Made by a program: the position numbers and the translations under genes
Notes under the pieces: generated by a model
What the model was told of the DNA's origin: nothing
What the model saw: the letters and a program-made list of their open reading frames with translations, nothing else
Database searches by the model: none
In this document: positions 21,481 to 33,134 of the stretch, piece after piece
Position numbering within the stretch: the stretch's first letter is position 1
Layout of the letters: every line of letters begins with the position of its first letter
NCBI GenBank assembly: GCA_008828725.1
Contig: MEHQ01002043.1
Coordinates: 117,044 to 181,043, forward strand
Length of the DNA: 64,000 bases
From: Saccharina japonica
Lineage: Eukaryota; Sar; Phaeophyceae; Laminariales; Laminariaceae
Reading direction: 5' to 3'

Positions 21481-22076
21481 CAGGGTTCGAATTAGTGCTC
21501 CAGCAACATGTGCGCGTAGCGCACATCGGGCATATTTGGATGTGCGCGTAGCGCACACCGAGCCGGAGGCGAGGTGCGCTCCCCGCAGGGGCCCCCGGAG
21601 GTCTCCCGGAGGGCCGCCGGAGGCGAAATTTTTGGACGTATGTGCGTAAATGTACTAAAAAAATGTGCGTCTCATTCGCTCGTCTTGCAAATAACACACA
21701 GACAAGCATAGCCTCTGTATTTGCGACCCTTTCAAGCCTTGTTTCATCCACGGACATACAAAACCGCCATAAATTTGAACTCAGTCCCCTCAAAAAAGAA
21801 AGGCACAAACATATTCGGCAGGAAATTGTCGAATGAATCACAAGAAAAAGGCCTAAAACAAATTTCGCCTGCGGCGAACATAGGCCCCGTTTTTTTTTTC
21901 GCCTACGGCGAAATGGACCCGCACAATGTTTTGGCCTGCGGCCAAAAAGTGTGCGGGGGCCTAAAAAAGATGTGCGGAAAGCCGCACATCTACTGCTTTT
22001 TGTGGTGCGCAAAAAAAGCTGATATTTCAGAAATTTGGTGCAATTGCGCACGTTTCACCAACTAAGTCGAACCCTG
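21481..22076. mobile_element. hAT-like non-autonomous element
   Basis: The exact 8-bp duplication ATGCCTAC flanks it (21473-21480 and 22077-22084). The inverted ends are CAGGGTTCGAATTAGT and its complement ending CGAACCCTG (about 15 bp, one mismatch). An 8-bp duplication and a CAGGG start are the hAT hallmarks. The 596-bp interior carries a string of short perfect hairpins (GTGCGCGTAGCGCAC, TTCGCCTGCGGCGAA, TTCGCCTACGGCGAA, GGCCTGCGGCC, GATGTGCGGAAAGCCGC). No transposase is recognised; the long minus-strand ORF through it is not supported. Confidence 0.7.
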
Positions 22077-22559
22077 ATGCCTACTGATTGATGTAGTACG
22101 AGCTACGTTGTAGCAGATAACCATGTATGTGTTATCCAGCAGCGACTCTATGATACCGACTACTGCTATAATAGGTGTCATCTCTAACAGGCACAACAAC
22201 TTATGTATGTCATAGAATTCATGGCATCCCCGTCTCCCCTCTATTTGTTGAGGTGGCGCGTTTCTGATAGAAACACGCCGAGCACATATTATTTGCTCGC
22301 CCGCTCTTCCCAGGATTCTCTCTGTTTAGGAAGCCAGAGCGGCAATAGCAAAATGTCATCAAAACATCAATCTTGTGAGTGAGTGAGTGACTGAGGGCGT
22401 CTAGTCTCAACCTGCTTCGGGTAGTAGTAGGGTTAATTAACCCCATACCGCATATTTGTTACCTAGCCTGCCCCAGGGAAGTACCTTAACGTACTCGTGC
22501 CTCCGATTTTGAATCCGGTTATATAATAAGCCACTCGCCCGCCGAGTGGCGTAAACGTG

Positions 22560-23170
22560 GTATTAGTAGTGAAAATGTCCCCTGTACCGTGTAGCACCAG
22601 TCCTGTTTTCGTGGTTTTCTTCTTTCGGGGAGGGGGTGTTTTAAGAGTGATCAACGTCGAAGCTACTGTAGTCAAATAGTCTACTTTGTAGTCCATTAGT
22701 TTACTGTGGTCCAATAGTCTACTGTAGTCCAATAGGCTAGTGTGGTCCAGTGGTCTACTGTGGCCCAATAGTCTACTGTGGTCCAATAATCTACTGTAGC
22801 CCAATGGTCTACTGTGGTCCAATAATCTACTGTACAGTCCAATGGGTTTCCTTTTTTGCTTTGGTTTCCTTGTCTTTCTTCTTTCGGGCAATGCTTATGT
22901 TGATGAGTGATCAATGTCGAAGCTCACATGCTAAACGTTGTCGGATGGCAAGGATAAAGGCTACTGTGGTGTCTCATACCCTTAACCTCACACTAGTAGA
23001 AAGGGGTCCAACAGCCTACTGTGGTCAGATAGTCTACTGTGGTCCAATAGTCTACTGTAAAGTCCAATAGGTTTCCTTTTTTGCTTCGGTTTCCTTGGCT
23101 TTCTTCTTTCGGGGAGTGGGGGTGTTTATGAGTAATCAACGTCGAAGCTCACATGCTAAACATTATCGGA
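22560..23170 (+). repeat. Minisatellite and ~300-bp duplication
   Basis: Units of CTACTGTGGTCCAATAGT repeat about ten times at 22665-22840 and three times at 23010-23060. The flanking block CCTTTTTTGCTT(T/C)GGTTTCCT...GCTCACATGCTAAAC is present twice. Confidence 0.65.
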
Positions 23171-23655
23171 TGGCAAGGACAATGCTAGTAGGAAGGAGTC
23201 CACGGCCGATCCCCACCACAACACTAGTAGTCCCCCCTGATGAACCATTCATATGGAAAATTCGGTGGGAAACACCGAACGGCTCCAGAAACAAGAAACA
23301 TTAATCGAAGATGCGGCTCCTCAAAACCCACTCCCACGTCTCTATATATGTACCCTCTGCGAGGCTACGAAGTCTAAGAAGGGAAGAACGCTAACGTGGA
23401 GGAAAGGGGAAACCCAGCTACAGCCGTGGGAGCGGGGTCGTCAGGCGCAGAAACGCTACCGTCCCAGCCCCAGTGACGGCGAGAGGGACGAAAAAGACGT
23501 ATCCACCCCTGAAAACAGAAAAAAAACACAAGCACAAACGCTATACGTCTTCATTAGCGAGGGGTGGGGGGCGAAGATGGCTTAATCAGAAAACGGAAGG
23601 AAACGAGTTACCGCGACGACACCCATCCTCAGCGAGGGAGGGCGGGGGGGAGGGG

Positions 23656-24345
23656 GAGGGGGGCGTACTTATTCGTCGCTTGCTTTATTCAATTGACCAT
23701 TGACCACGCATCCTTCTTTCGAGACGGAGGAGAGAACCGTTCCTACTCCTAATAGAGACACCTCCAACATTTGGGCTATCATTACGTTTTTTTTCCAAAT
23801 GCTTTACATAGCGAGGGGGGGGGGTGGTGGGGGGTACTCAAATATCGCGGGGGCGGAAATGCACCGTCGTTGAAAGAGGCAGGGGTCGAGCTAAAAGAGG
23901 CCTGTGTGTGAATGTCGCAGAAAAAGGGCGGCGACATTAACCACACACGCCGTTCCTGGCTTTCCGAGCGGGGCGGGGGTCGGCCGGACGAAGAAGAGAG
24001 AATGCGGAAATCCCACACAGAGTGCTGTGCCACAGCGACAGTACTGTGTATATGAGTCGTAGTTTTGTGACCACGTAACTGGTACGCGTATCTCTCTAGG
24101 ATGAAGAATCGGCACATACACTGGGTATGCTGGATGTCGACGGGTAGAAAGGACGGTTTAATGTGACGAACACACACACGCATATGATAAGTAACCAGAA
24201 TAGCAACAGACCCGCCCCCCCTGGAGGTCTCTATCAGGAGTAGGAACGGTGCTCCGTCTCGAAAGGGATGCGTGGTCAATGGTCAAATGACTACCAGGTA
24301 AAGGCGAACAAGAGGAGTATACGCCCCCCCCCTGCTCCCCCCGGC
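23656..24345. repeat. Inverted pair of R repeats
   Basis: The R repeat reads G-run, GTACT(C)ATT..., TTGACCACGCATCC, TTTCGAGACGGAG, TTCCTACTCCTAATAGAG. It occurs on plus at 23656-23787 and minus at 24220-24345. Other copies lie at 39340, 46438 and 48941. No coding evidence between them. Confidence 0.5.
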
Positions 24346-24525
24346 TCTTGGCGGGGGGGGGGTCGCGGCGAACAACGATTGAACGCGTGTGACGACTACT
24401 TCTTCTGGTGCTCGTATATAAAATGACCCAAAACGCGTGTAGAACATATACCGTGGTATAGGTATACTATAATATGTGTTGTTGTAGTCCTGTGGCACGT
24501 TATAAACACGAGGTACTACAGCACA

Positions 24526-24602
24526 GTTTTGTAGTAGTAGTAAGTAGTAGTACTGTAGTAGTATTATAGTAGTACTGTAGTAGTATTATAGTAGTAGTAG
24601 TA

Positions 24603-24649
<47 letters not shown>

Positions 24650-24650
24650 C
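24526..24650 (+). repeat. (GTA)n microsatellite
   Basis: About 40 GTA/TAG units with interruptions (ACTGTAGTAGTATTATAG). Confidence 0.85.
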
Positions 24651-24659
24651 CACTATATT

Positions 24660-26200
24660 AGGGTACACTGCTTTTGCAGTCGAAACCTGATGATGATGAT
24701 GTGTCGCAAGTGGTCAGTGAGTGGTCAGTGGTCACCAAACAAACGCGGAGCGACCGCTGAAGCTTCTTCAAACTAACCCGGAGCGATGGCTGATACTTCT
24801 TCTGTAATACGTCATACTTTTTAGTGCTGGTTGGTATAATACTACTCTTCTTAAAATTATGTAGTACTCGTACCTGTACTACAGTAAGTAGTACTGCCAC
24901 TACTACTGCTGCAGCAGTAGTAGTAGTACCTGGTACTTGTTGCGCGTGTACGTACATGGAAATCTGTGCGCACGCGCCGGAGTGGGCAACGCGTCATTAG
25001 TAACTCGAAAGTTGGGTTGTTCCGTGTGCTTTTTTGCTCCCCCCCCCCCTCCCCCCCCCACTACTTCCTTCCCTACTTTTTCTTGTTCGAACGAAGAAAA
25101 ACGATAAAAAAAAGTCAACTCTCTCGAACTCGAAAACCATTCCCAGTTTATTATTTTGTTGTGTTGGAACTTTGGAAACAAACCCCGCGCACACAACATG
25201 ATCCACACATCATACATACATAATCATGACATATCTTCGTTGGGGTCGAATGGCTTATGAAACAAGGTACAGACAGGCAGGGGGCTGCTCATACATTGGG
25301 GGGAAGGAATGAATGGTACACGACACACGACGACACAACTACTTGAAAATAAAGACAAAACAGCGGGACAAACAGCGACCGACAGCAGCACAGGCCGCAG
25401 CGACCGAGAATAAAAAGAAGAAACAAAAAACACAAAACCACCTGCTCACACTCGATGTGATGAGAGCGAAACACACGAGAGCGCAGCGAGGAGAGCAGAG
25501 AAGAAGAAGGAAAGCGTCTCTCCTGCAGGAAGGAGGATCATCGTAAACATTTTTGCTGCGTTGTGTGTGTTTTTGTGTGTGCTGGTGTGTGTACCGGGAA
25601 CTACTCGTGCTTTTTTTGTACATACACGTACGATGATACTCTCGAACACTCATCAATCATGTTTGGTTTTTTACGAGTATCCGGTACGTACATACGTACG
25701 ATTCTTCCACCTGATTTATTTTTTCTCCATTTAAAAAAAAAAAAAACACAGCAAGCACCAAAAAACCTCCGCCCTTTCCGTACGTACGTACGTACTCGTA
25801 CTCGCTGCTACGAGTATGAATACTCGTAGTGTGCCAAAAAGACAAAACAAGCAAAAAAGCAAATAAAACCACAGGCCTCCCCGTGATCAAAACCGACTTC
25901 GTACTGCGCTGCCGCCGTACTGCTGTCGCTGCTGGCTGGCTATCACAACAACGGCCGCCCAGAACAAGCAGTCACGGGTGGTGGTGGTTGACTGATGGTG
26001 TCTGATGCTGATCGCCACAGAATTTATCTCTAGAAGAGGAATACTCGGAGAAGTTCCCCGTATATAACAGCAGCGCCTATACGACCTGCCTCGTCGTGCG
26101 GTGTCCGCGGTCACAATCCCGAACTTGAAGGGTTGATCTGCCATTCTGCGATCCAACCGTAGAAATATTTTTCAGCCAATCAAAAACTCCCCACACTCCA
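24660..26200. other. Gene-free region upstream of the bZIP gene
   Basis: No coding signal. It holds homopolymer and CGTACGTACG tracts (25780-25800), a C-run (25040) and AC-rich stretches. A CCAAT box (GCCAATCAAAAACTCC) lies at about 26174. Confidence 0.4.
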
Positions 26201-26442
26201 CGTCACATATTACAGGACCTATCGAGCCGAGTATCCCGCGAACAGCCCGTTTTGCTTCGTTGGTTAACGTCCATCAGGAATTGACAGCTGTCGATCGAGA
26301 TTTTAGCCCAGGTTCGTACAAGCCAGGTTCGTACAAGCAAGCACGAGCACGAGATAAACCGCGTAGCGAGCACGAGCACGATAAGAGTTCGCGCACGAGC
26401 AGGAACGCCCTCAGACGACGAACCCTTAACGGGCACGATAAG

Positions 26443-27040
26443 GTGAGCGCGCGTGGAAGCTACGTCGAACGTCGGTGGCCGTGTGCCCCGTTCTGTTTTG
26501 TTTCGCTTGTCTTTTCGAAAAGAGTCAGCAAGTCATGGGGATTGCCTTATAGTTTCAGCAGTGCCTTGTGGCCATAGTTTTGGTTGTTGGGAGAGAAGGG
26601 CACGCTCTGCCGTGTGCAGCCCCGTGTACCCGCGCTCCTCCTCCCCCTCGCGAATTAGTGTTCAGTGGGCTCATAGCTCGCTGCCTGCATCCAGGTCGGC
26701 CATGCAGCCCTGCGCATTCCCGCACAAAGCTCGAGGTACATTGTAGCAGAAAAGGGGACGAGTGACAAGTGTTGGTTTTCTCATCCACATTTCTTGCACC
26801 TTGAGAGCTTGGTACAAACCTGGCAGGCAGTACACGGATATGGGTTCAGTGGCTCTCTGTTGTGCCGACCTTCGAAAGCTCACTTTGGCGAACGCCCTCG
26901 CCACCCGACGCCGCCTTGGCCTCGACTCACGCATCCACCCCCGCCCTTGTGCTCTGTTGTCGGCAGTTTAAAGCCTGCGTTCAAAATTTCGGCAGCGCGA
27001 TAAAGTGGCCATTCAAGCTCTTTTTTCTCTTCGTTTACAG
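26443..27040 (+). other. Probable 5' UTR intron of the bZIP gene
   Basis: Good donor GATAAG|GTGAGCG at 26443 and acceptor CTCTTCGTTTACAG ending 27040, 19 bp before the first in-frame ATG with strong coding character. Inferred from splice consensus only. Confidence 0.45.
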
Positions 27041-27059
27041 CAAGGAAACGTGTCTAGCC

Positions 27060-30000
27060 ATGGAAGTCATCGAAGTGGCTGGGAAGCTTCTCGGCTTAGC
27101 CGTAGCAGACTTAGGAGGAGGAGGAGGGGCAGAGTCAGCATCAGAAGACGAGGACACGTGCTGGTCCCGCGAGGGTAGCGGGGCCTCGTACGAGGGAGGG
27201 GCTAGCGACGACGACGACGGTGCGGGCGGCAAGCGGAAGCGGATGTCGACGGCCGACCGCAAGGCTCGCAACCGGGAAAGGAACCGACTGCACGCGCGCA
27301 AGACTAGACAGCGAAAGAAGCAGCACGTGCAGGAGCTCCAGCTCAAGATTTGGGGCCTTCGCCAGGAGCGCCAGCGCCTCCTGCAGCTCTCGACCGAGCA
27401 CCGCACGGCTAGCGTGCTCCTCGCCCTCAGCTGCTCCCCGAAGCAGTGCGTGCAGAGCTCGCGATCCTCAATCACCTCCTCCATCTCCTCCTCCTCCTCC
27501 TCTAGGGAGACGGGCGCTTCCCCTCGTTCCCCGCCATCCCTCAAGCTCCCCGCAAGGGACTGGGGCCGAGAGCTTGCCTCGCACGAGGATGCGTTGCGCA
27601 AAATCACGCAGGAATTCGAGAGCATGGACGGCAGCCAGCAGATCGGCGACGACCCCTGCGGCACTGCGCCCTGTGACGAGGTCGACGGTAGCGGTGGCGG
27701 GGGCGGTGGCGGTGTCGGGGCCCGCGGGAGCTCGGGCAAGGGTTCGCGAGGGGGGAAGGGCACCCTGGCCGACAGAACAGCGCTCCGGCGCGAGAGGAAC
27801 CGCATGCACGCGAAACGCACACGAAACAGGAAGAAGCTTTTTGTCGAGGCCTGCAGCGTCATGATCGATAAGATGGTGAGTCGAGAGTCGAGTCGACAGT
27901 CGAGTCGACAGTCGAGGCGTTGAGTCGTCGCGCGTGTGTGCTGCATACGATCGCCCGGTTGCTCGTGCTGCTTCCGGAATCCCGGGCAACGATTTTTGAA
28001 AATAGCATCGTTCGCTTGCTGTGCCGCTGCAAGCGCATTTTTTGGTTTGTTTGCACCTACCGATCCATCCTGGTATATACCAGACCCGAGATAAATGTTC
28101 CTTCTTGCCTGTTTTTGATATGATATCCTCACGTACATACATGTACACGTGCTCGTCCATACATAACACAAGTGATTTAGTTTTGGTTCTCGTCTTTTTC
28201 CTCTTGAAGGTGGCGCTTTTTTTTTGGATTTGTATTCCAGTCAAAAGATGAGTACAAACCGAAAGACACGTGTCTCGTGGGTAGGCTCCAACGGCGCACT
28301 GTTTTGTTTTGGGCATTTAGCCAAAAATAGGTACACCTACGCACTTTGAGCTATTTATATCATAGGTACACTGCGTAATGTACCCCGGAAACGGCTTTCT
28401 GGCTTTTCCCTGATATTGGGCCTGCGCTCTTGTACTTACAAATGGCTCAAAGTGCGTAGGTATACCTATTTTTGGTTAATTACCTTTTTTTTTGTGCCGG
28501 GGTATTCTCGCACGTGTGTGTGTGGCGCATGTGGTGTCATCCTCGCCATCCTGATGCCCCCCTCGGGTCCCAGGCACGCTCTGCTCGGGGTTGGGGTTGA
28601 AGTTTCGGCCGTTCACGTGTCTCTTGTCTCATATGCCTCCCGTGTGTCACTACGAAGAAGAGAAAAGTACGTGCCCTGCCTTGAAGAGAAGAGCGTTGAG
28701 TTTTCGTAATTTTATTTTCAGTTTTGTTTTTCACACGAAGCGCTCGTACTGCTGATGCTGCTGGTGCTTTGTGTGAAAAAAAAAACAGCAGTTGAAAATT
28801 CTAGATATGGGAGGCCCGATGGTCTGCGACCAATCGAATCGTTTTGGCGCTGTGGCTGGTGACTCTTGGAGCTATTGAAGCTTTATCGCGGATGACAGCG
28901 AACGACGAAAGTTGTCTTGCGCCGAGCCGTATCGGGAGCTTGGGGCTCGTATCATATTGCCGTCTGTCTGCTGTTGTCCGGGTGCTTTCTGTGTCGCACG
29001 AGTACGTAGACGCTGACTGTACTATTTTTCCAAAACTGTCCGCGGTGCGCAGCCATGCATTTTTTTTTTGCCCGCATTTGTTCTATTTTATCTATGGTGT
29101 GTGAGAAAGAAGCACATGTATTTTTATCATATGGGAAAATACAAGTGAGTACGACATGCCAGGTACCTCGTGAGCAGGGGGCAGGGGGGCGTGAGGAGGT
29201 ACCCTGCTGCTGTGGTCTTTCTATTTACGAAGAGCAGCAGTAGTCCAGAGTAGTATGGTTTGTTTCAGTGGTCACCAATTGCTATGATGGGTTGTGCTGT
29301 CATACTGCTGTCATACTTCGAAGGTTTCACTTGTGGTGCGGGCGGACGAACGCCTAAGTTGTTCTGCGGTCTGCTCTGTTTGTAAATGTGTTCGTGCAGA
29401 CTTCACAATTATCATATTTTTTTACGGCATGATTATATAGCCTCGTATACTGCTGCTGGCGCCCGCGCCAGTCTACTGCTGCTGGTGCCCGCGCCAGTCT
29501 ACTCCTGTAGTCAGCATGTCACATGATTTCTACATGATTTCTACAACCACTGCAACTGTACTACACTGCTACGTACGTACTGCTTGTCCCCCGTTTCTTC
29601 GAAGTACGTACACTCAACTCAGACTATCAATACGATACGTACGTACTCGTATTAATAGCACTGGGTTGTTTATTGCTAACCTTTTTGCTGCTGTACGTTT
29701 TTTTTTGTCCGCCGCATGTATATGCATGACTCATGACTTATGCATATCAACATTGACTCATAGCGCATCATCTCATCATGATATATTTCGTGTTCTGACT
29801 ATATATATATTCCTTCCCTCTTCCTTTCTACCCTCCCCCCCCGAACTCATACCCCCCCCCCCCCCCCCCTATCAGAAAGTGGAGAACGCCCAGCTCGAGC
29901 ACGAAATCCAAGAGTCAGGCATCCGCCTTCCGCAGGAGAGCTGGGTCGACGAAGGCCAAGAGACTGTCCCCGAGGAGCCTCTCCCCGAGTACCTCGCGGC

Positions 30001-30679
30001 GCTGTGGGACTTCGCCGAGGGCAAGACCCACTGCCCGAAGCCAGCATCTCCCGGCACGTCGGTGACGGATGCAATGGCCTCCCCCCCGGCCACGCCCACT
30101 GCGGCCCCGACGGGGATGCGGTATTCGCGCCAAACTTCGTCCTCCTCGTGCACCTCCTCCCTGTCCTCCGCGAGCACGGAAGCCCCTTCCTCGGCACATT
30201 CCTCGCCGGTGACTACTAGGCCGCCGCCCTCTGTTGTCAACCCTGGCCAGGCTCTCGAGGACGCGTCCACGCTGTGCGCTTTCATGGAGGCCGCGCAAAC
30301 TCGGTCGGCGAAGCGACCCCGCGTCAGGGTGGCGCCGCAGGAGTACCCCGCTGGCGGCGCTGCCGGGGGCGCGAGCGGTACCGCTCAGCAGCACCAGCAG
30401 CATCAACTTCAACGCCAGCAGCAACAACACCCGCGAGTGTGGTCAGACCACGGAAGTACTACCTCCGAGAGCCGGGGTAGCTCGGAGTCGGACGAGGACG
30501 CCGCAAACGAGCGGAGGTCGAGGTCGTCGGCGAGTAAGCATGCCGATGGGGAATGTGCTGCAGGAGGAGGCGGTGTGTCGGGCGGGGACGGGGGGGCGAT
30601 GCTGTCTCCGGCGTTTTGGACGTCGCGCGAGGTCCTGGAGCGGTACGTTCTGCCTCGCCAGCAGTTGCTGAGGGGGTGA
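27060..30679 (+). CDS. Tandem-bZIP transcription factor
   Basis: A nuclear DNA-binding regulator of 539 residues. Exons are 27060-27875 and 29876-30679, joined in phase 0 (AAGATG|GTGAGT ... CTATCAG|AAAGTG). The first bZIP has basic region NRLHARKTR at about residues 75-83 and leucines at 93, 100 and 107, at the canonical N+18 register. The second basic region, NRMHAKRTR at 247-255, is followed by Cys265, Met272 and Leu279, so the intron falls inside its zipper. Both keep the N-x7-R rule but have His where most bZIPs have the first Ala; I know this NRxHA form from stramenopile bZIPs. An acidic N-terminus, a Ser-rich linker (about 133-150), a Gly linker (about 211-219), and a Ser/Pro-rich tail with a Gln/His tract are visible. 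Target genes are unknown. The start is chosen as the first ATG after the UTR acceptor. Confidence 0.85.
28319..28480. mobile_element. MITE-J copy in the bZIP intron
   Basis: Long inverted ends CCAAAAATAGGTACACCTACG and CGTAGGTATACCTATTTTTGG surround GTACACTGCGTAATGTACC. It matches 11792-11957. It lies wholly within the 2-kb bZIP intron. Confidence 0.6.
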
Positions 30680-32030
30680 CTTGACCATAAGAAGAAAGAA
30701 AACGACAGGCCCCCCGAGAGAAAGTACGTAGTCATGTGGAAAAAAAAACGATTTGAAAGTGGTTGATTGTTGAGCGTCGGTGCTTTTTGCGGGCTACGGC
30801 AGTACGTACGTACTCAAAAGTTGCGATACTACTGTACGTACAACATTTTGCATATCATGCCAAGCGTACTTGTGTGCGTGCGCTGGGCGCCGTTCTTCGG
30901 AACGTTCTTTGTTTTTTTTAGAGCGGGTGGAGTGATGATGATGGCGCATGTATTTTTTTTTTCTTTGTTGTTTGTCCTCAGAATGGAGGTGGGTGGGTGG
31001 GTTTTGGGATTTTGGTGCGGAGACTTGTCTTTCAACAAAGCCTTTCGCAAAAGTTTCACCGGTAATTAGTGTGTTGATACTGAAAACGAGCTCCTTTTTT
31101 TTTTACGAGTGCTACGTAGCGCCTGCTTCGACAGGGGACAGGGGACGCGGCTTTGCGTCTGTAATTGCTGTGTTTATGCCTCGACTGCTAGAATATTGAG
31201 TTGTACGTTACCGACAAGACCGACCGAGCGATCTGATTGGTGTCTGTTTTTGATGTTGGCGGCGGGTGATTTAGGACCTTTTGCATTTTTTCGACCACGG
31301 ACGCGATTGCACGAGGCTCGTTTTTTTGTTGCCTTCAGCTTTTCTATATTCTCGAATGCTTGCGTTTTGTAAAAATAACTTGTTTGGGTTTTTCGAGCTG
31401 AAGAAAAAAAAGAGAGTGTCGTTATTTCTTCTTGAAGAAGAGAGTGTCGTACGTAGTTTTTTCCTTTTCCTTTTTTTTTTTTTTGTTTGGTTTTGAGAGA
31501 GAGAGCTTTTGTTTGTCTTTTTTCTGCTTTTAATTTTCCTCCTTCTTTGCGTTTATAGAAGTCGTTGCTCCGCTGTGTATCGCACAGCGCTGAAGACGGT
31601 GATCGTGTGCCTTGGTTCGATTCGTTGACAGTATAGTTGTCGTACAAAGATGACATTTGATGTTGGTTATTTTTCAATATATAGTCCCCTTCGCGGGAAA
31701 GATACAGTAGTAGACGTCGCTGCACAGAAGTCGCGATCGCAATCACAGCAAAAGCAGCGCGGTTCGGCGATGTCAGTGAAAATTATAGAGGTGCCCGTTT
31801 TTTTCGACATAATAATACGAGTACACGAAACGGGATGGGAGAGAGCCGTGGCGTACACCTGGACCAAGTGCAGTTATCGCCGACACATGAACAGCCAGTA
31901 GTCATGTCCGACTCACTTTTACCTCCAGAAAAGTTATAACGATAAATTGTCGGCATTCATTCAATTAAATCTTATTTCTTCCATGTATCCTTTTTTTCTT
32001 TTCTTTTTCGACGTTTATCGGCTTTCGAGT
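30680..32030. other. Gene-free stretch downstream of the bZIP gene
   Basis: Includes the presumed 3' UTR. T-rich and A-rich tracts dominate. No exon with coding bias or splice sites was found on either strand. Confidence 0.4.
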
Positions 32031-32430
32031 GAATATGATGAACGGAGGAGAGCGTATCATGTTTCCGGTTTTTTGCTTTTTGGACGTTCATGGCTTGAGT
32101 GCCTTAATAACGGACGAGAGCGTGGTCTGAACCGGTTTTTTGCTTTTACGACGTTCATGGCTTGAGTGCCTTAAGAACGAACGAGACCGTATTATGTTAT
32201 CGTTTTCTTTTCCCCGCTTTTTCGACATTCATGGCTTGAGTGCCTTGAGAATGGACGAGAGCGTATTATGAATCGTTTTTTCTTGTTTTTTTGCGAAGTC
32301 CCCTTGAGTGCCTTAAAAACGGACGAGGGCGAATACACACGTTCTGGTATTTCTTACCAGCAAGTGTTTAATTTTGTTTCGCTTTTTCGGCGTTCAAATG
32401 TCCGGAGTGCACACATGAACGGACGAGAGC
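32030..32430 (+). repeat. ~64-bp minisatellite
   Basis: Five to six units, each with GTTCATGGCTTGAGTGCCTT, AA(A/G)AACGGACGAGAGCGTA and CGGTTTTTTGCTTTT. It decays at both ends. Confidence 0.65.
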
Positions 32431-32806
32431 GTACGTACGTACGTACTACTACTGCTGTCTTTATGACAACAAACTTGCGCCGGCACTATTTTCAGCGTCC
32501 AGCCTGCCAGTTCTACGGGTTCTACGTAATGCTGCTGCTGCCGCTGCCGCTGTTATGCTGCTTTGCGCCTCTTGGACCCCTTGTTGTCTTCTCGTGCTGC
32601 GCTAGCGTCGTCTTCGTCGTCCTGTTCTTGGTCGTCACTGTTATCCTCCGCGTCGTTTAAAATCTGAGGCGCAAAAACACAACCACGGGCAGAGCGGCAG
32701 GCGAGGGTGGTTATACAGCAGCAGCAGTAGGTATTTTTTCGTTCGGACCTGTACATTGTTTGCTGATGACACTTCACCTGTTCCATGTATCTAGGCATTA
32801 CAGAGT

Positions 32807-33052
32807 AAGGGCCCCCCAGTATATAAGGCGGTGGTGTGTGTGCCACACCAGAGCAATGTTACCGCCTTATAGAGGGAAGCCGCCTTATTCATTTTACGTT
32901 ATGAGTGCGATTCCCCAGCCGCGCCAAGCGATTTCGACCGCCTTATATCGGGTTGCCGCTTTACTCAAGACAGAGTGTTGAGAATGGAAGGTGGCCGACT
33001 ATGATGATAGTCGAGAGGTAAGCGCTTGGATTGTCATATTGGGGGACCCCCA
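32807..33052. mobile_element. MITE-H copy with a small internal insertion
   Basis: GGCCCCCCAGTATATAAGGCGG to ATTGGGGGACCCCC with the family core CACACCAGAGCAATGTTACC. About 65 bp longer than other copies near its right end. Confidence 0.55.
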
Positions 33053-33134
33053 TTACTGCTGCATCTGCTGCATAGACACCAGCGCGAGAGGTGGGCGTTA
33101 TTTCCTATTTCGATCGTTTTTCAGCGCTCTTTTT

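Noticed and set aside
21293-22051. 252-codon minus-strand ORF
   Set aside because: It runs through the hAT-like element and both borders. Composition follows the hairpins (Arg/Cys/Ser rich) and no motif is recognised.
24658-26156. Several 60-105 codon ORFs upstream of the bZIP gene
   Set aside because: Overlapping frames on both strands with low-complexity content; no splice or domain support.
30234-30671. Alternative-frame ORFs over bZIP exon 3
   Set aside because: Shadow frames caused by high GC3; the annotated frame continues the second zipper and has a normal stop.
31553-31625. tRNA-like sequence with GGTTCGATTC B box
   Set aside because: No matching A box, D-arm or acceptor stem could be folded.
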